A DNA stretch of 64,000 bases from Gelidibacter gilvus. Its GTDB lineage: Bacteria; Bacteroidota; Bacteroidia; Flavobacteriales; Flavobacteriaceae. This document shows positions 51,989 to 60,560 of this stretch, in pieces. The position numbers and the translations under genes are program-made. Every line of letters starts with the position of its first letter. Positions within the stretch are counted from its first letter, which is position 1. The DNA is taken from contig NZ_SDDZ01000004.1 of NCBI RefSeq assembly GCF_004115975.1, positions 124,001 to 188,000 on the forward strand, in the 5' to 3' direction. The notes beneath the pieces were generated by a model that worked only from the letters and a program-made list of their open reading frames with translations, did no database searches and was not told where the DNA came from.

Positions 51989-52561
51989 ATGAAAACAATA
52001 ATTTTTTTATCAGCATTTGTGTTGTGGGCTAGCGTTGGTCAAGCTCAGGAAGTCACAAAATTAAATGAGGTCAAAGTTAATTATTCACCTCAAATCACTG
52101 AAATTTCTCAAAATGGCTCTGTTTTCACAATTAAAATTAAACCTCGAGGGGTAAACAATTTTGTGAGTAATCCAATAGGCTTTTTGAATGATAATTTCGA
52201 CATCCACAAATTCATCGATTTGGTTAGCACCGAGGAAGATGATCCCGATGAGGAGTATGATTCATATGAAGTCCAACTAAGAAGTACAAAAGGATTTATG
52301 ATCGCTAATTATGATGGTGAAGGTCATCTGATTTCTACCCGACAAAACTTTAAAGATATCGTGTTGCCCTATCCATTAAGAATACAAGTTTATAACGCGA
52401 ATAAAGGGTGGAGTATGAAAAAAAATAAATATACGGCAAACACCAAAGGAGTGATTTTGACTAAGGCAATCTATAATTTAACGCTGATAAATGGGAAACA
52501 AAAACGTAATATAAAGATAAATGCATTAGATAAAGATTATGGTGTAGTAGCTAAAAATTAA
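51989..52561 (+). CDS. Secreted protein of unknown function
   Basis: A 190-residue exported protein; signal peptide MKTIIFLSAFVLWASVGQAQ with cleavage after QAQ. The mature domain contains YSPQITEISQNGSVFTIKI, an acidic loop (STEEDDPDEEYDSYEV), VLPYPLRIQVYNANKGW and a lysine-rich end. I do not recognise a named family. It lies upstream of a LytTR two-component pair and within the segment flanked by rlmH repeats. A hairpin follows its stop. Confidence 0.7.
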   Translation: MKTIIFLSAFVLWASVGQAQEVTKLNEVKVNYSPQITEISQNGSVFTIKIKPRGVNNFVSNPIGFLNDNFDIHKFIDLVSTEEDDPDEEYDSYEVQLRSTKGFMIANYDGEGHLISTRQNFKDIVLPYPLRIQVYNANKGWSMKKNKYTANTKGVILTKAIYNLTLINGKQKRNIKINALDKDYGVVAKN

Positions 52562-52607
52562 AACTAAAATAAAATGTTAACTGTTAATTACGGACATCAA
52601 ATAACTA

Positions 52608-52637
52608 AGGTCATCTGATTAATTTCTGATGACCTCT
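52608..52637 (+). terminator. Weak terminator-like hairpin
   Basis: AGGTCATC (52608-52615) and GATGACCT (52628-52635) form an 8-bp stem with a 12-nt loop, but only a weak T tract follows. Confidence 0.45.
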
Positions 52638-52746
52638 TTGATTAGGTGAAATCTAAATGTGATTCCAATAATTTAATATTTAATTGGATAAGAATAAATA
52701 ACTTTAAATTACTTTTAGATAACTATTAATTTTCACACCTTAGGTT

Positions 52747-53514
52747 ATGAAAGCAATGGTCATAGATGATGAAGAACTGGCACGTAAAAGGATTCTGAAA
52801 TTATTGGAAAAGGTGCCGCAAATTGAAGTTCTTGGAGACTATTCTAATGGTAAAACTGCAATAATTTCAATAAACGAACTTCAGCCAGATCTTATTTTCC
52901 TCGATATTAATATGAAGGACATGAATGGATTTGAAGTGCTTCAAAAGATGAGGATTTCTCCAAAACCTATTGTGATATTTGTTACTGCTTATAATAACTA
53001 TGCCTTACAAGCTTTTGAAGTTGAAGCCTTAGATTTTTTGCTAAAACCGTTTAAAGACGAGCGTTTTTTTAAGACCATTGATAGGGTTTTAAAAACCTCA
53101 AAGTCAGAAGGTGATGCTAATTTCCAAAGGAGATTTGTTGATTTTTTTAATTTATACAGCGTGAAATCCGAAAGCGTGGCATTCCCGGCAAAATTTCTAA
53201 TTAAACAAGGGAATAAAACTATTTTAATAAATCCGTTGGACATCATGTACATTACTTCATCTGGATATTATGCTGAGATATTTGTAGAAAATAAAAAGTA
53301 TTTGTTGCGTGAAACTTTAAGTAAATTGAATGAAGAACTCGATAAGACTGCTTTTTTTAGAATCCATAGATCATGCATAGTGAATATAAATTTTGTTAGA
53401 GAAATAGTGCATTCTAATTTTTCTGAAATTGACGCTAAAATGACGGATAATAAGATGTTGCGCATAAGTAAATCTCATAAAAATGAATTTCTTGAAAAAA
53501 TAGGAATATCATGA
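52747..53514 (+). CDS. LytTR-family response regulator
   Basis: A 255-residue regulator. The receiver domain (1-120) has IDDEE (6-10), the phosphoacceptor Asp53 in LIFLDINMKDMNG, and KPFKDERFF. The LytTR DNA-binding domain (about 160-255) shows DIMYITSSGYYAEIFVENKKYLLRETLSKL, FFRIHRSCIVNINFVREI and KMLRISKSHKNEFL. It is coupled to the downstream LytS-type kinase by an ATGA overlap, so the two form a two-component system. Target genes unknown; the secreted protein gene just upstream is one candidate. Confidence 0.9.
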   Translation: MKAMVIDDEELARKRILKLLEKVPQIEVLGDYSNGKTAIISINELQPDLIFLDINMKDMNGFEVLQKMRISPKPIVIFVTAYNNYALQAFEVEALDFLLKPFKDERFFKTIDRVLKTSKSEGDANFQRRFVDFFNLYSVKSESVAFPAKFLIKQGNKTILINPLDIMYITSSGYYAEIFVENKKYLLRETLSKLNEELDKTAFFRIHRSCIVNINFVREIVHSNFSEIDAKMTDNKMLRISKSHKNEFLEKIGIS

Positions 53515-54620
53515 ACTTCTTAAATAATAAAAGGAAATTAATAGACGTCAATCTCGTTTTACTTTTGGCGGGTTTTTATCTTCTCTTTTACCTCGTTCTA
53601 ATTGCCAAAGAGCTGTACATGAAATCGGTTGGAAATGAGGGCATGTCGTCCTCATTGCGTGATTTTTTAATCTATAATCCATTTCTGGATTATATTATTG
53701 TTGTGGGCTATATGACATTCATAGCTGTGAGCACCAAGCGTTTTTTAAACAAGAAATATTCTTGGGTCAAAATTATTTCTATACATACTGTCTTATCACT
53801 TATTATCGGAATGGTCATACGTCTTGCTACTGACCTGCAAAGTTTATTAACTGGGGTATTTACCTTAGCTGAATATGATGTTAAGGACAGTATGAATCGG
53901 TTTATGAACGTAATCGACTTGAATTTTTTGACTTATTTTGCCATGGTTTTTATCGTTTACATCTATTATTATCTCAAACAGGTAAAAGAAGCTGAAAAGA
54001 AACAGAATCAACTGGAAGGGCAATTGGTAAATACCAGAATTAAAATGCTTTCATCTCAAATGCAACCTCATTTTTTGTTTAACACCTTAAATTCGATTGC
54101 GGTCCTCACGGATATCGATCCTGGTAAAGCTAAAGATACACTAGCAGACTTGAGTGATTTTCTCAGAGAGATTCTCAAGGACCATGAGGGTAATACAATA
54201 AGACTTGAAAGGGAACTTCGAATTCTTGAATTTTACCTAAACATTCTGAATGTACGATTTTCGGATCATTTAATCATAAAAAGAGAGATAGATGAATCAT
54301 TGCTTCAAAGTAATGTGCCTACACATTTGCTTCAACCCATTATTGAGAATTCAATAAAGCATGGGTATTCTTATAGTCATACCGAGTTGGAAGTACTCAT
54401 TAAAATTTATGCTGAAAACAAGCAGATGGTCATAAAAGTTCAAAATAATGGTGCTTTGTTAAAAGAAAGTCCAACCGATTTATTAAAAAAGGGAATTGGC
54501 TTATCAAATATAAACGACAGGTTGCGGAATCTTTATGATGAGGACTATTTATATGAAATAAAAAACAAGGACGACCAATCTGGAGTTGAAACAATTATTA
54601 AAATTCCGAAGAGTGTTTAG
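53511..54620 (+). CDS. LytS-type sensor histidine kinase
   Basis: A 369-residue membrane kinase. Four hydrophobic segments (about 12-32, 58-78, 88-106, 140-156) are followed by a coiled coil and the His_kinase domain, with phosphorylated His187 in MLSSQMQPHFLFNTLNSI. The ATPase part contains LLQPIIENSIKHG and KKGIGLSNINDRLRNLY. It has no separate sensory domain, so the signal is probably sensed in the membrane. Partner of the LytTR regulator upstream. Confidence 0.9.
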   Translation: MNFLNNKRKLIDVNLVLLLAGFYLLFYLVLIAKELYMKSVGNEGMSSSLRDFLIYNPFLDYIIVVGYMTFIAVSTKRFLNKKYSWVKIISIHTVLSLIIGMVIRLATDLQSLLTGVFTLAEYDVKDSMNRFMNVIDLNFLTYFAMVFIVYIYYYLKQVKEAEKKQNQLEGQLVNTRIKMLSSQMQPHFLFNTLNSIAVLTDIDPGKAKDTLADLSDFLREILKDHEGNTIRLERELRILEFYLNILNVRFSDHLIIKREIDESLLQSNVPTHLLQPIIENSIKHGYSYSHTELEVLIKIYAENKQMVIKVQNNGALLKESPTDLLKKGIGLSNINDRLRNLYDEDYLYEIKNKDDQSGVETIIKIPKSV

Positions 54621-54655
54621 TGTTTCAATTCATCAACATTACAAACAAGAAACAT

Positions 54656-54720
54656 GCCTGCCCGTCCGCTTGCCCGACCGCAGCTTTTGCGGAGGCGGGA
54701 AGCTTTTGCAAAGGCGGGAA
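54656..54720. repeat. GC-rich palindromic repeat (family A)
   Basis: TGCCTGCCCGTCCGC, TTGCCCGACCGCAGC, TTTGCGGAGGCGGGAAGC and TTGCAAAGGCGGGAA occur in tandem. It lies between the LytS kinase and rlmH, at the right end of the segment flanked by rlmH repeats. Confidence 0.75.
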
Positions 54721-54728
54721 ACTACTTG

Positions 54729-55202
54729 TTACCGATGATGATAAGGTTCATTCCTTAGAATCGTAAAAGCGCGATACAGTTGTTCTATCATGAATAAACG
54801 GATCATTTGATGGGAAAATGTCATTTTAGATAATGATATTTTGCCATGTGCTTTAGTGTACACGTCTTGTGAAAATCCGTAAGGGCCACCAATCAAAAAA
54901 ACCAATTGTTTGATCCCAGAATTCATGTGCTTTTGAAGGTAATCGGAAAAGGCAACAGAATCGAATTGCTTTCCGTTTTCGTCCAAAAGAATGAGCATGT
55001 CCGTGTTGCTCAGTTTGGCTAATATCAGTTCGCCTTCCTTTTGTTTCTGTTGTTCTTCACTTAAATTCTTCACTTTTTTAAGATCTGGAATAATCTCAAA
55101 TTCAAATTTAATGTAGAATCCTAAACGTTTCTGATAGTCATCAATCAGCATTTGCAATTGCTGATGGTCGGTTTTGCCAATGGCGAGAAGTTTTATTTGC
55201 AT
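54729..55202 (-). CDS. rlmH: 23S rRNA pseudouridine-1915 N3-methyltransferase
   Basis: A 157-residue SPOUT methyltransferase starting MQIKLLAIGKTD. It contains LLDENGKQFDSVAFSDYL, FLIGGPYGFSQDVY and the C-terminal KISLSKMTFSHQMIR plus LFMIEQLYRAFTILRNEPYHHR, a fully conserved end. It methylates pseudouridine 1915 of 23S rRNA. A second, decayed copy of its last third lies at 51551-51669 in the same orientation. Confidence 0.95.
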   Translation of the reverse strand: MQIKLLAIGKTDHQQLQMLIDDYQKRLGFYIKFEFEIIPDLKKVKNLSEEQQKQKEGELILAKLSNTDMLILLDENGKQFDSVAFSDYLQKHMNSGIKQLVFLIGGPYGFSQDVYTKAHGKISLSKMTFSHQMIRLFMIEQLYRAFTILRNEPYHHR

Positions 55203-55297
55203 GGGGTAAAATTACAAATTTGTCTGGATATGGAATTTCGGATTTGGAATTTGAGTATTTCAATTATCAATTAGTATTTTTACATTAAATATTATTA

Positions 55298-55404
55298 GTG
55301 CCCGGTAAAAAACAGAAAGTTAACAACCTATTTATAGAGAGGGAAGTTACCGGGTTTCAAAATCACACCTTTCATTCAGAAACTATTTCTGCGGAGGTGA
55401 TTGA
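55298..55404 (+). ncRNA. Candidate structured leader RNA upstream of nadC
   Basis: CCCGGTAA (55301-55308) pairs with TTACCGGG (55347-55354). A second stem pairs AATCAC-CCT (from 55361, one bulged A) with AGGTGATT (55395-55402). Inside it CAGAAA (55377-55382) pairs with TTTCTG (55386-55391) around a 3-nt loop. The remaining 55203-55546 gap holds a CCTGTCTG-TTCGG-CAGACAGG hairpin (55470-55490) and no gene. Confidence 0.4.
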
Positions 55405-55469
55405 ACAATTTTAATTTAAATAAATAAGTGTATGTCATTTAGTTGCATTCAAGTCTTAGAACTTTATTC

Positions 55470-55490
55470 CCTGTCTGTTCGGCAGACAGG
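55470..55490. repeat. GC-rich hairpin CCTGTCTG/CAGACAGG
   Basis: A perfect 8-bp stem with loop TTCGG in AT-rich DNA, 56 bp before nadC. It is similar in type to the family A palindromes. Confidence 0.7.
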
Positions 55491-55546
55491 TAAAAGCGCA
55501 GCGGTCTTGATTCTTTATGGGACAACACTGATTAAATATTCCTAAA

Positions 55547-56404
55547 ATGATTTCACAAGAACAATTCAATATAGAAATAGAAGGCATCATTTCTAATGCC
55601 GTTAGAGAGGACGTTGGCGATGGCGATCATAGTTCGCTGGCCTGCATTCCTGCTTCAGCACAGGGCAAGGCAAAGCTCTTGGTCAAAGATAACGGCATTA
55701 TTGCAGGTGTAGCTTTTGCCAAACTGGTCTTTCAATATATCGACAAAGATTTAAAAGTGGAAACATTGATTGAAGATGGTGCCGAAATAAAGTACGGTGA
55801 TATCGTGTTTTACGTAGAAGGCTCGTCACAATCCATTCTTAAAGCAGAACGTTTGGTTTTAAATGCCATGCAACGGATGAGCGCCATTGCAACAAAAACA
55901 AAAACCTTTGTGGATTTGCTGGAAGGTACTGGGACCAAGATTTTGGACACCAGAAAAACGACGCCAGGGATTCGAGCACTCGAAAAATGGGCTGTAAAGA
56001 TTGGTGGCGGAGAAAATCATCGGTTTGCCTTGTATGATATGGTGATGTTGAAGGACAACCATATCGATTTTGCTGGTGGAATTACCACGGCCATCACAAA
56101 GACGAAAGCGTATTTAAAGGAAAACAACTTAGACTTGAAGATTATTGTTGAAGCTAGAGATCTTGATGAAATTAAAGAAATCCTCAAAACCGACGGCGTT
56201 TACAGAATTTTGATTGATAATTTTAATTATGCTGATACCAAGAAGGCCGTTGCTTTAATTGGTGACCAATGCTTGACCGAGTCATCGGGCGGGATCAATG
56301 AGCACACGGCACGCGAATATGCTTTGTGTGGTGTGGATTTTATCTCTTCTGGAGCTTTGACCCATTCGGTATATAATATGGACTTAAGTTTAAAAGCCGT
56401 TTAA
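55547..56404 (+). CDS. nadC: Nicotinate-nucleotide diphosphorylase (carboxylating)
   Basis: A 285-residue quinolinate phosphoribosyltransferase. Family motifs are REDVGDGDHSS, AERLVLNAMQRMSAIAT, KILDTRKTTPGIRALEKWAVKIGGG, HRFALYDMVMLKDNHI and a C-terminal TESSGGINEHTAREYALCGVDFISSGALTH. It makes nicotinate mononucleotide from quinolinate in NAD synthesis. The BrkB gene begins at the next base, so the two are one transcriptional unit with priA. Confidence 0.95.
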   Translation: MISQEQFNIEIEGIISNAVREDVGDGDHSSLACIPASAQGKAKLLVKDNGIIAGVAFAKLVFQYIDKDLKVETLIEDGAEIKYGDIVFYVEGSSQSILKAERLVLNAMQRMSAIATKTKTFVDLLEGTGTKILDTRKTTPGIRALEKWAVKIGGGENHRFALYDMVMLKDNHIDFAGGITTAITKTKAYLKENNLDLKIIVEARDLDEIKEILKTDGVYRILIDNFNYADTKKAVALIGDQCLTESSGGINEHTAREYALCGVDFISSGALTHSVYNMDLSLKAV

Positions 56405-57400
56405 ATGTCTGATCAACCAGATGCTAATATTGAGGACGAAATCGAAGACAAACTCGAGAAAATCCCCGTTTTAAAGTATTTTATTAAACTTCTAAAGAGA
56501 ATAAAATTACCAGCTTTAGAAGGGTTGACCTTGTATTATTTTTTAAGGCTTTACGGCAGGGGAATTATTAAAGGCGCGGTAACCAGTAGGGCGAGTGCCA
56601 TTGCGTTTAGTTTTTTCACGGCGATATTTCCGTTTTTATTGTTTATTATTATTCTCATCCCATATATTCCAGTAGCAGGTTTTGAATATGAATTTAAAGG
56701 ATTTTTGAACTCCGTTTTACCTCCCCAAACCTCCGATTTCTTCTTTGATAATATTTTTCAGAATATTTACACCAAAGCTAGTGGGGGTTTAATTTCAACA
56801 GTTTTCCTGTTATCTATTGTTTTAATGGCAAATGGGATTAGTGCTCTTTTTTCGGGGTTTGAAAGTTCTTATCATCAACAACTAACGCGCAGTGTCGTCA
56901 AACAGTATTTGTACTCCATGTTTGTGGCGCTTATTTTGGTGCTTTTATTGATCATTACCATTGCAGTTATTGGTTATTTCCAAATTTATGTCATCCAAAA
57001 GGTGCTATACTATATGGATAAACAGGGTTATGAGACCTATGAAGAGGGCTTGTTTATGGTTGCCTTGGCCAAATATATATTTTTCGTAATCATGGTCTAT
57101 ATAGCCACGGCCACTTTATATTATTTTGGAACCAGAGAAGGTAAAAATTCTAAGTTTTTTTCCGCAGGAGCGTTGTTGACAACCATCTTGATTATTGTAT
57201 TTTCGTATTTATTCGGCATTTACGTCACCTATTTCTCAACATATAACGAGTTGTATGGGTCGATTGGCGCCTTATTGATATTATTGTTTTATCTCTGGCT
57301 GAACTCCAATATTTTACTGTTGGGCTTTGAACTCAACGCTACCATACGACTTTTGAAGAAATTTAACCTTCAAAAACAAATTGCTAAAGAAAAATCCTAA
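56405..57400 (+). CDS. YihY/BrkB family inner-membrane protein
   Basis: A 331-residue protein with an acidic N-terminus and six long hydrophobic helices from about residue 55. It has the family landmarks ASAIAFSFFTAIFPFLLFIIIL, YNELYGSIGALLILLFYLWLNSNILLLGFELNA. The role of YihY proteins is not settled; they were once misnamed RNase BN. It starts directly after the nadC stop and is followed by priA 8 bp later. Confidence 0.88.
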   Translation: MSDQPDANIEDEIEDKLEKIPVLKYFIKLLKRIKLPALEGLTLYYFLRLYGRGIIKGAVTSRASAIAFSFFTAIFPFLLFIIILIPYIPVAGFEYEFKGFLNSVLPPQTSDFFFDNIFQNIYTKASGGLISTVFLLSIVLMANGISALFSGFESSYHQQLTRSVVKQYLYSMFVALILVLLLIITIAVIGYFQIYVIQKVLYYMDKQGYETYEEGLFMVALAKYIFFVIMVYIATATLYYFGTREGKNSKFFSAGALLTTILIIVFSYLFGIYVTYFSTYNELYGSIGALLILLFYLWLNSNILLLGFELNATIRLLKKFNLQKQIAKEKS

Positions 57401-57408
57401 TTCACCAC

Positions 57409-59862
57409 ATGCAACATTTTATAGACGTCATACTTCCCATTCCGCTTGAAAGGCTATTTACGTACAGCATTACCCAAGCCGAATCAGAATTTTTGAAAGC
57501 AGGGATGCGTGTGGCGGTGCCGTTTGGGAAAACTAAAATATATACGGCACTGGTGTTTGAGATCCATCAGCAACAACCCACAGCTTATGAGGCCAAAGAA
57601 ATTCATCAAATTTTGGATGATGCACCTATCATTACCCAAACACAGTTGACCCATTGGCAGTGGATTGCAGAGTATTACCTCTGTACTTTAGGCGATGTGC
57701 TCAGGGCGGCATTGCCCAACTCATTTTTGTTGGAAAGTGAAACGATCATCACTAAAAACAATGATAAAATTATCAATGACGCCGACTTAAAGGACGAGGA
57801 GTTTTTGGTGTATGAAGCGCTACACCATCAGTCGTCGCTTAAACTTCACGACTTGATCAATATTCTGGATAAGAAGAATGTCTTTTCAGTGATCAATGCC
57901 TTGTTGGATAAAGACGCCATTGTGCTTCAGGAAGAGGTCTATGAGAAGTATAAGCCGAAATTGGTGCGCTATGTCAAGTTGAATTCGAACTATTCAGAAT
58001 CAGAAAAACTACAACAGCTGTTGGAAGAATTGAGCAGGGCACCAAAGCAACGGGATGTGATCATGACTTTGTTTTCAATTTCAGCGCAGACAAAAAAACC
58101 GGTGAAAGTTTCGGATTTGTCGGAAGCCAGTGACGCGTCTCCGGCAATTATCAAAACCTTGATTGACAAGGAGATTTTAGCGGAGTATCATTTTCAGGAA
58201 GATCGTGTGGCGTATTCAGGCGATGCCAATGAGGCTTCAAAAACCTTGAATACCTATCAAGAGAAAGCGCTTGAGGAAATCAAACAATCCTTTGAGACAT
58301 TCAATATCACCTTACTTCACGGGGTGACCTCGTCTGGAAAAACGGAAGTTTATGTCAAACTTATTGAAGAGGTGATTGCCAAAGGGAAACAGGTGTTGTA
58401 CTTACTCCCTGAAATCGCCTTGACAACGCAGTTGGTCAGCCGATTGGAAACTTATTTTGGCGGCAACGTCTCTGTGTATCATTCAAAATATTCGTCGCAT
58501 GAACGTTTTGAGCTTTGGAATAATGTGTTGCAAAATCAGCCTAAGGCACAGATTGTATTGGGTGCACGGTCGTCAATTTTCTTACCGTTCCATGATCTCG
58601 GTTTGGTTATTGTTGATGAAGAGCATGAAACGTCCTTTAAGCAATTTGACCCTGCGCCAAGATATCACGCTCGTGATGCTGCAATTGTGTTGGCAGCTCT
58701 TTTTAAAAGCAAGACCTTATTAGGATCGGCAACGCCAAGTTTGGAAAGCTACTACAATGTAAAGCAGGGAAAATATGGTTTGGTGGAAATTACCCACCGA
58801 TTCAATGACGTATTGATGCCCGATATAGAATTGGTCGATATACAGGATAAGCACAAACGAAAGCGAATGACGGGCCATTTTAGCGACCGATTGATTGAGG
58901 AAATGACGGAAGCTTTGAGCGTTGGCCATCAGATTATTTTGTTCCAAAACCGACGCGGATTTTCGCCCATCGTTGAATGTGTCACCTGCGGCCATGCGCC
59001 ACAGTGTCCTAACTGCGATGTCAGTTTGACCTTTCATCAATTTAAGAATGAGTTGCGCTGCCATTATTGTGGCTATTATACCGCCATGCTCAAAAACTGT
59101 ATGGCCTGTGGCAGCGTGGAATTGGATAATAAGGGTTTTGGTACGGAGCAGGTCCAGGAAGAAGCACAGGCTCTTTTTCCGGAGCACAAAGTAGGACGAA
59201 TGGATTTAGATACCACCCGGGGCAAATTTGGTTATGACCGAATCATTACTGCTTTTGAGCAAAAAGAAATTGATATTTTGGTCGGCACGCAAATGCTGAC
59301 CAAGGGTTTGGATTTTAGAAATGTAAAACTTGTTGGTATTATGAATGCGGACAATATGCTCAATTTTCCTGATTTTAGAGCGCTTGAACGCAGTTTTCAA
59401 TTGATGCTACAAGTGTCGGGTAGGGCAGGACGTACGGATGAAAGAGGAAAGGTGCTGATCCAAACTTATAATCCGCATCACAGAATTTTACATCAAGTGT
59501 CTACCAATAATTATGCAGAGATGTATATGGAGCAGATGGATGAGCGTCACAATTTTAAATACCCGCCAATTTACAGGTTGATAAAGATCACCTTAAAGCA
59601 CAAAGACTTTAATAAAGTAAATATTGGTGCCGAGTGGTATGCGACTGGCTTAAAACAGGTTTTTAAAAGTAATATTCTGGGGCCTGAATTTCCGCCCATT
59701 TCAAGAATAAGAAACCAATTTCACAAAAATATCCTCGTTAAGATTCCGCCACAGCAATCCCTTTCAAAAACAAAAAAAGCCATTGTTAAAATTAACAATA
59801 GCTTTTTGAGTATTAAAGAATTTAGGTCGGTTAGGGTGATTCTAAATGTCGATAACTTTTAA
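57409..59862 (+). CDS. priA: Primosomal protein N' (replication restart helicase PriA)
   Basis: An 817-residue helicase. An N-terminal DNA-binding domain (FIDVILPIPLERLFTYSI) is followed by Walker A GVTSSGKTEVY, the DEEH box (VIVDEEHETSFKQ), ARSSIFLPF and SATPSLES. Two zinc-binding cysteine clusters occur (CVTCGHAPQCPNC and CHYCG...CMACG), then helicase motifs GTEQVQEE, GTQMLTKGLDF and QVSGRAGR. PriA reloads the replisome at stalled forks. Length is slightly above the E. coli enzyme (732). Confidence 0.95.
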   Translation: MQHFIDVILPIPLERLFTYSITQAESEFLKAGMRVAVPFGKTKIYTALVFEIHQQQPTAYEAKEIHQILDDAPIITQTQLTHWQWIAEYYLCTLGDVLRAALPNSFLLESETIITKNNDKIINDADLKDEEFLVYEALHHQSSLKLHDLINILDKKNVFSVINALLDKDAIVLQEEVYEKYKPKLVRYVKLNSNYSESEKLQQLLEELSRAPKQRDVIMTLFSISAQTKKPVKVSDLSEASDASPAIIKTLIDKEILAEYHFQEDRVAYSGDANEASKTLNTYQEKALEEIKQSFETFNITLLHGVTSSGKTEVYVKLIEEVIAKGKQVLYLLPEIALTTQLVSRLETYFGGNVSVYHSKYSSHERFELWNNVLQNQPKAQIVLGARSSIFLPFHDLGLVIVDEEHETSFKQFDPAPRYHARDAAIVLAALFKSKTLLGSATPSLESYYNVKQGKYGLVEITHRFNDVLMPDIELVDIQDKHKRKRMTGHFSDRLIEEMTEALSVGHQIILFQNRRGFSPIVECVTCGHAPQCPNCDVSLTFHQFKNELRCHYCGYYTAMLKNCMACGSVELDNKGFGTEQVQEEAQALFPEHKVGRMDLDTTRGKFGYDRIITAFEQKEIDILVGTQMLTKGLDFRNVKLVGIMNADNMLNFPDFRALERSFQLMLQVSGRAGRTDERGKVLIQTYNPHHRILHQVSTNNYAEMYMEQMDERHNFKYPPIYRLIKITLKHKDFNKVNIGAEWYATGLKQVFKSNILGPEFPPISRIRNQFHKNILVKIPPQQSLSKTKKAIVKINNSFLSIKEFRSVRVILNVDNF

Positions 59863-59869
59863 TGAGATA

Positions 59870-60320
59870 GAAATTTGGAACAAATTTCGTAATCGAACTA
59901 ATCCCGCTATTTAGCGGGATCTCTTGTTGTGTTTCACTTCATTTGTTATAGAAATTTGGAACAAATTTCGTAATCGAATTAATCCCGCTTTTTAGCGGGA
60001 TCTCTCGTTGTGTTTCACTTCATTTGTTATAGCAGTTTGGCACAAATTTCGTAATCGAACTAATCCCGCTATTTAGCGGGATCTGTTGTTCGGATGTGCT
60101 TCGTTTGTTAAAGCAGTTTGGCACAAATTTCGTAATCGAATTAATCCCGCTATTTAGCGGGGTCTCCTGTCCGTTTTACTTCATTTGTTAAAGCAGTTTG
60201 GAACAAATTTCGTAATCGAACTAATCCCGCTTTTTAGCGGGATCCCATGTTCAATTTTTCAATTGCGAATAGAAGTTTTGAACAAATTTCTTAATCGAAC
60301 GAATCCTGCATCTGGGTGAA
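59870..60320. repeat. 81-bp tandem repeat array with conserved hairpins
   Basis: Units start at 59870, 59951, 60032, 60113, 60193 and 60272 (spacing 81, 81, 81, 80, 79). Each carries an AAATTTG/CAAATTT element and then a CGTAATCGAAYTAATCC block, ending in the hairpin ATCCCGCT-NTTT-AGCGGGAT (five copies; the sixth unit is degenerate). The array begins 8 bp after the priA stop. No open frame of note; the following stretch 60321-60469 shows nothing else. Confidence 0.9.
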
Positions 60321-60469
60321 ACCTCTTATTGATAAAATCTTTATTGGTTTCTAATTAAGTTAAAACAACTTTCGTGCATCTCGATTTGGCTTTTTAAATG
60401 ATTGTCATGAACCGGTCCAATATCTTTATTGCCGTACTCCCGAATGTCCTAGACTTTCAAGCCTGTTTT

Positions 60470-60502
60470 AAAAAAATAATCCCGCCTTTGGCGGGATATT
60501 TT
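60470..60502 (-). terminator. Terminator of the orphan LytTR regulator
   Basis: ATCCCGCC (60479-60486), loop TTT, GGCGGGAT (60490-60497), with T-rich flanks on the minus strand. It shares the ATCCCGC/GCGGGAT core with the array hairpins. Confidence 0.85.
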
Positions 60503-60560
60503 TTCTTTTATTAGACTATTGCTCATTTCCTAGCTATGGGGATTAGCGCGTTAATGGCAA

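Noticed and set aside
55432-55545. Short frame just before nadC
   Set aside because: It runs through the CCTGTCTG hairpin repeat and has no protein-like features.
59870-60320. CRISPR-like array
   Set aside because: The units are similar over their whole length; there are no unique spacers between short repeats, and no cas genes are near.
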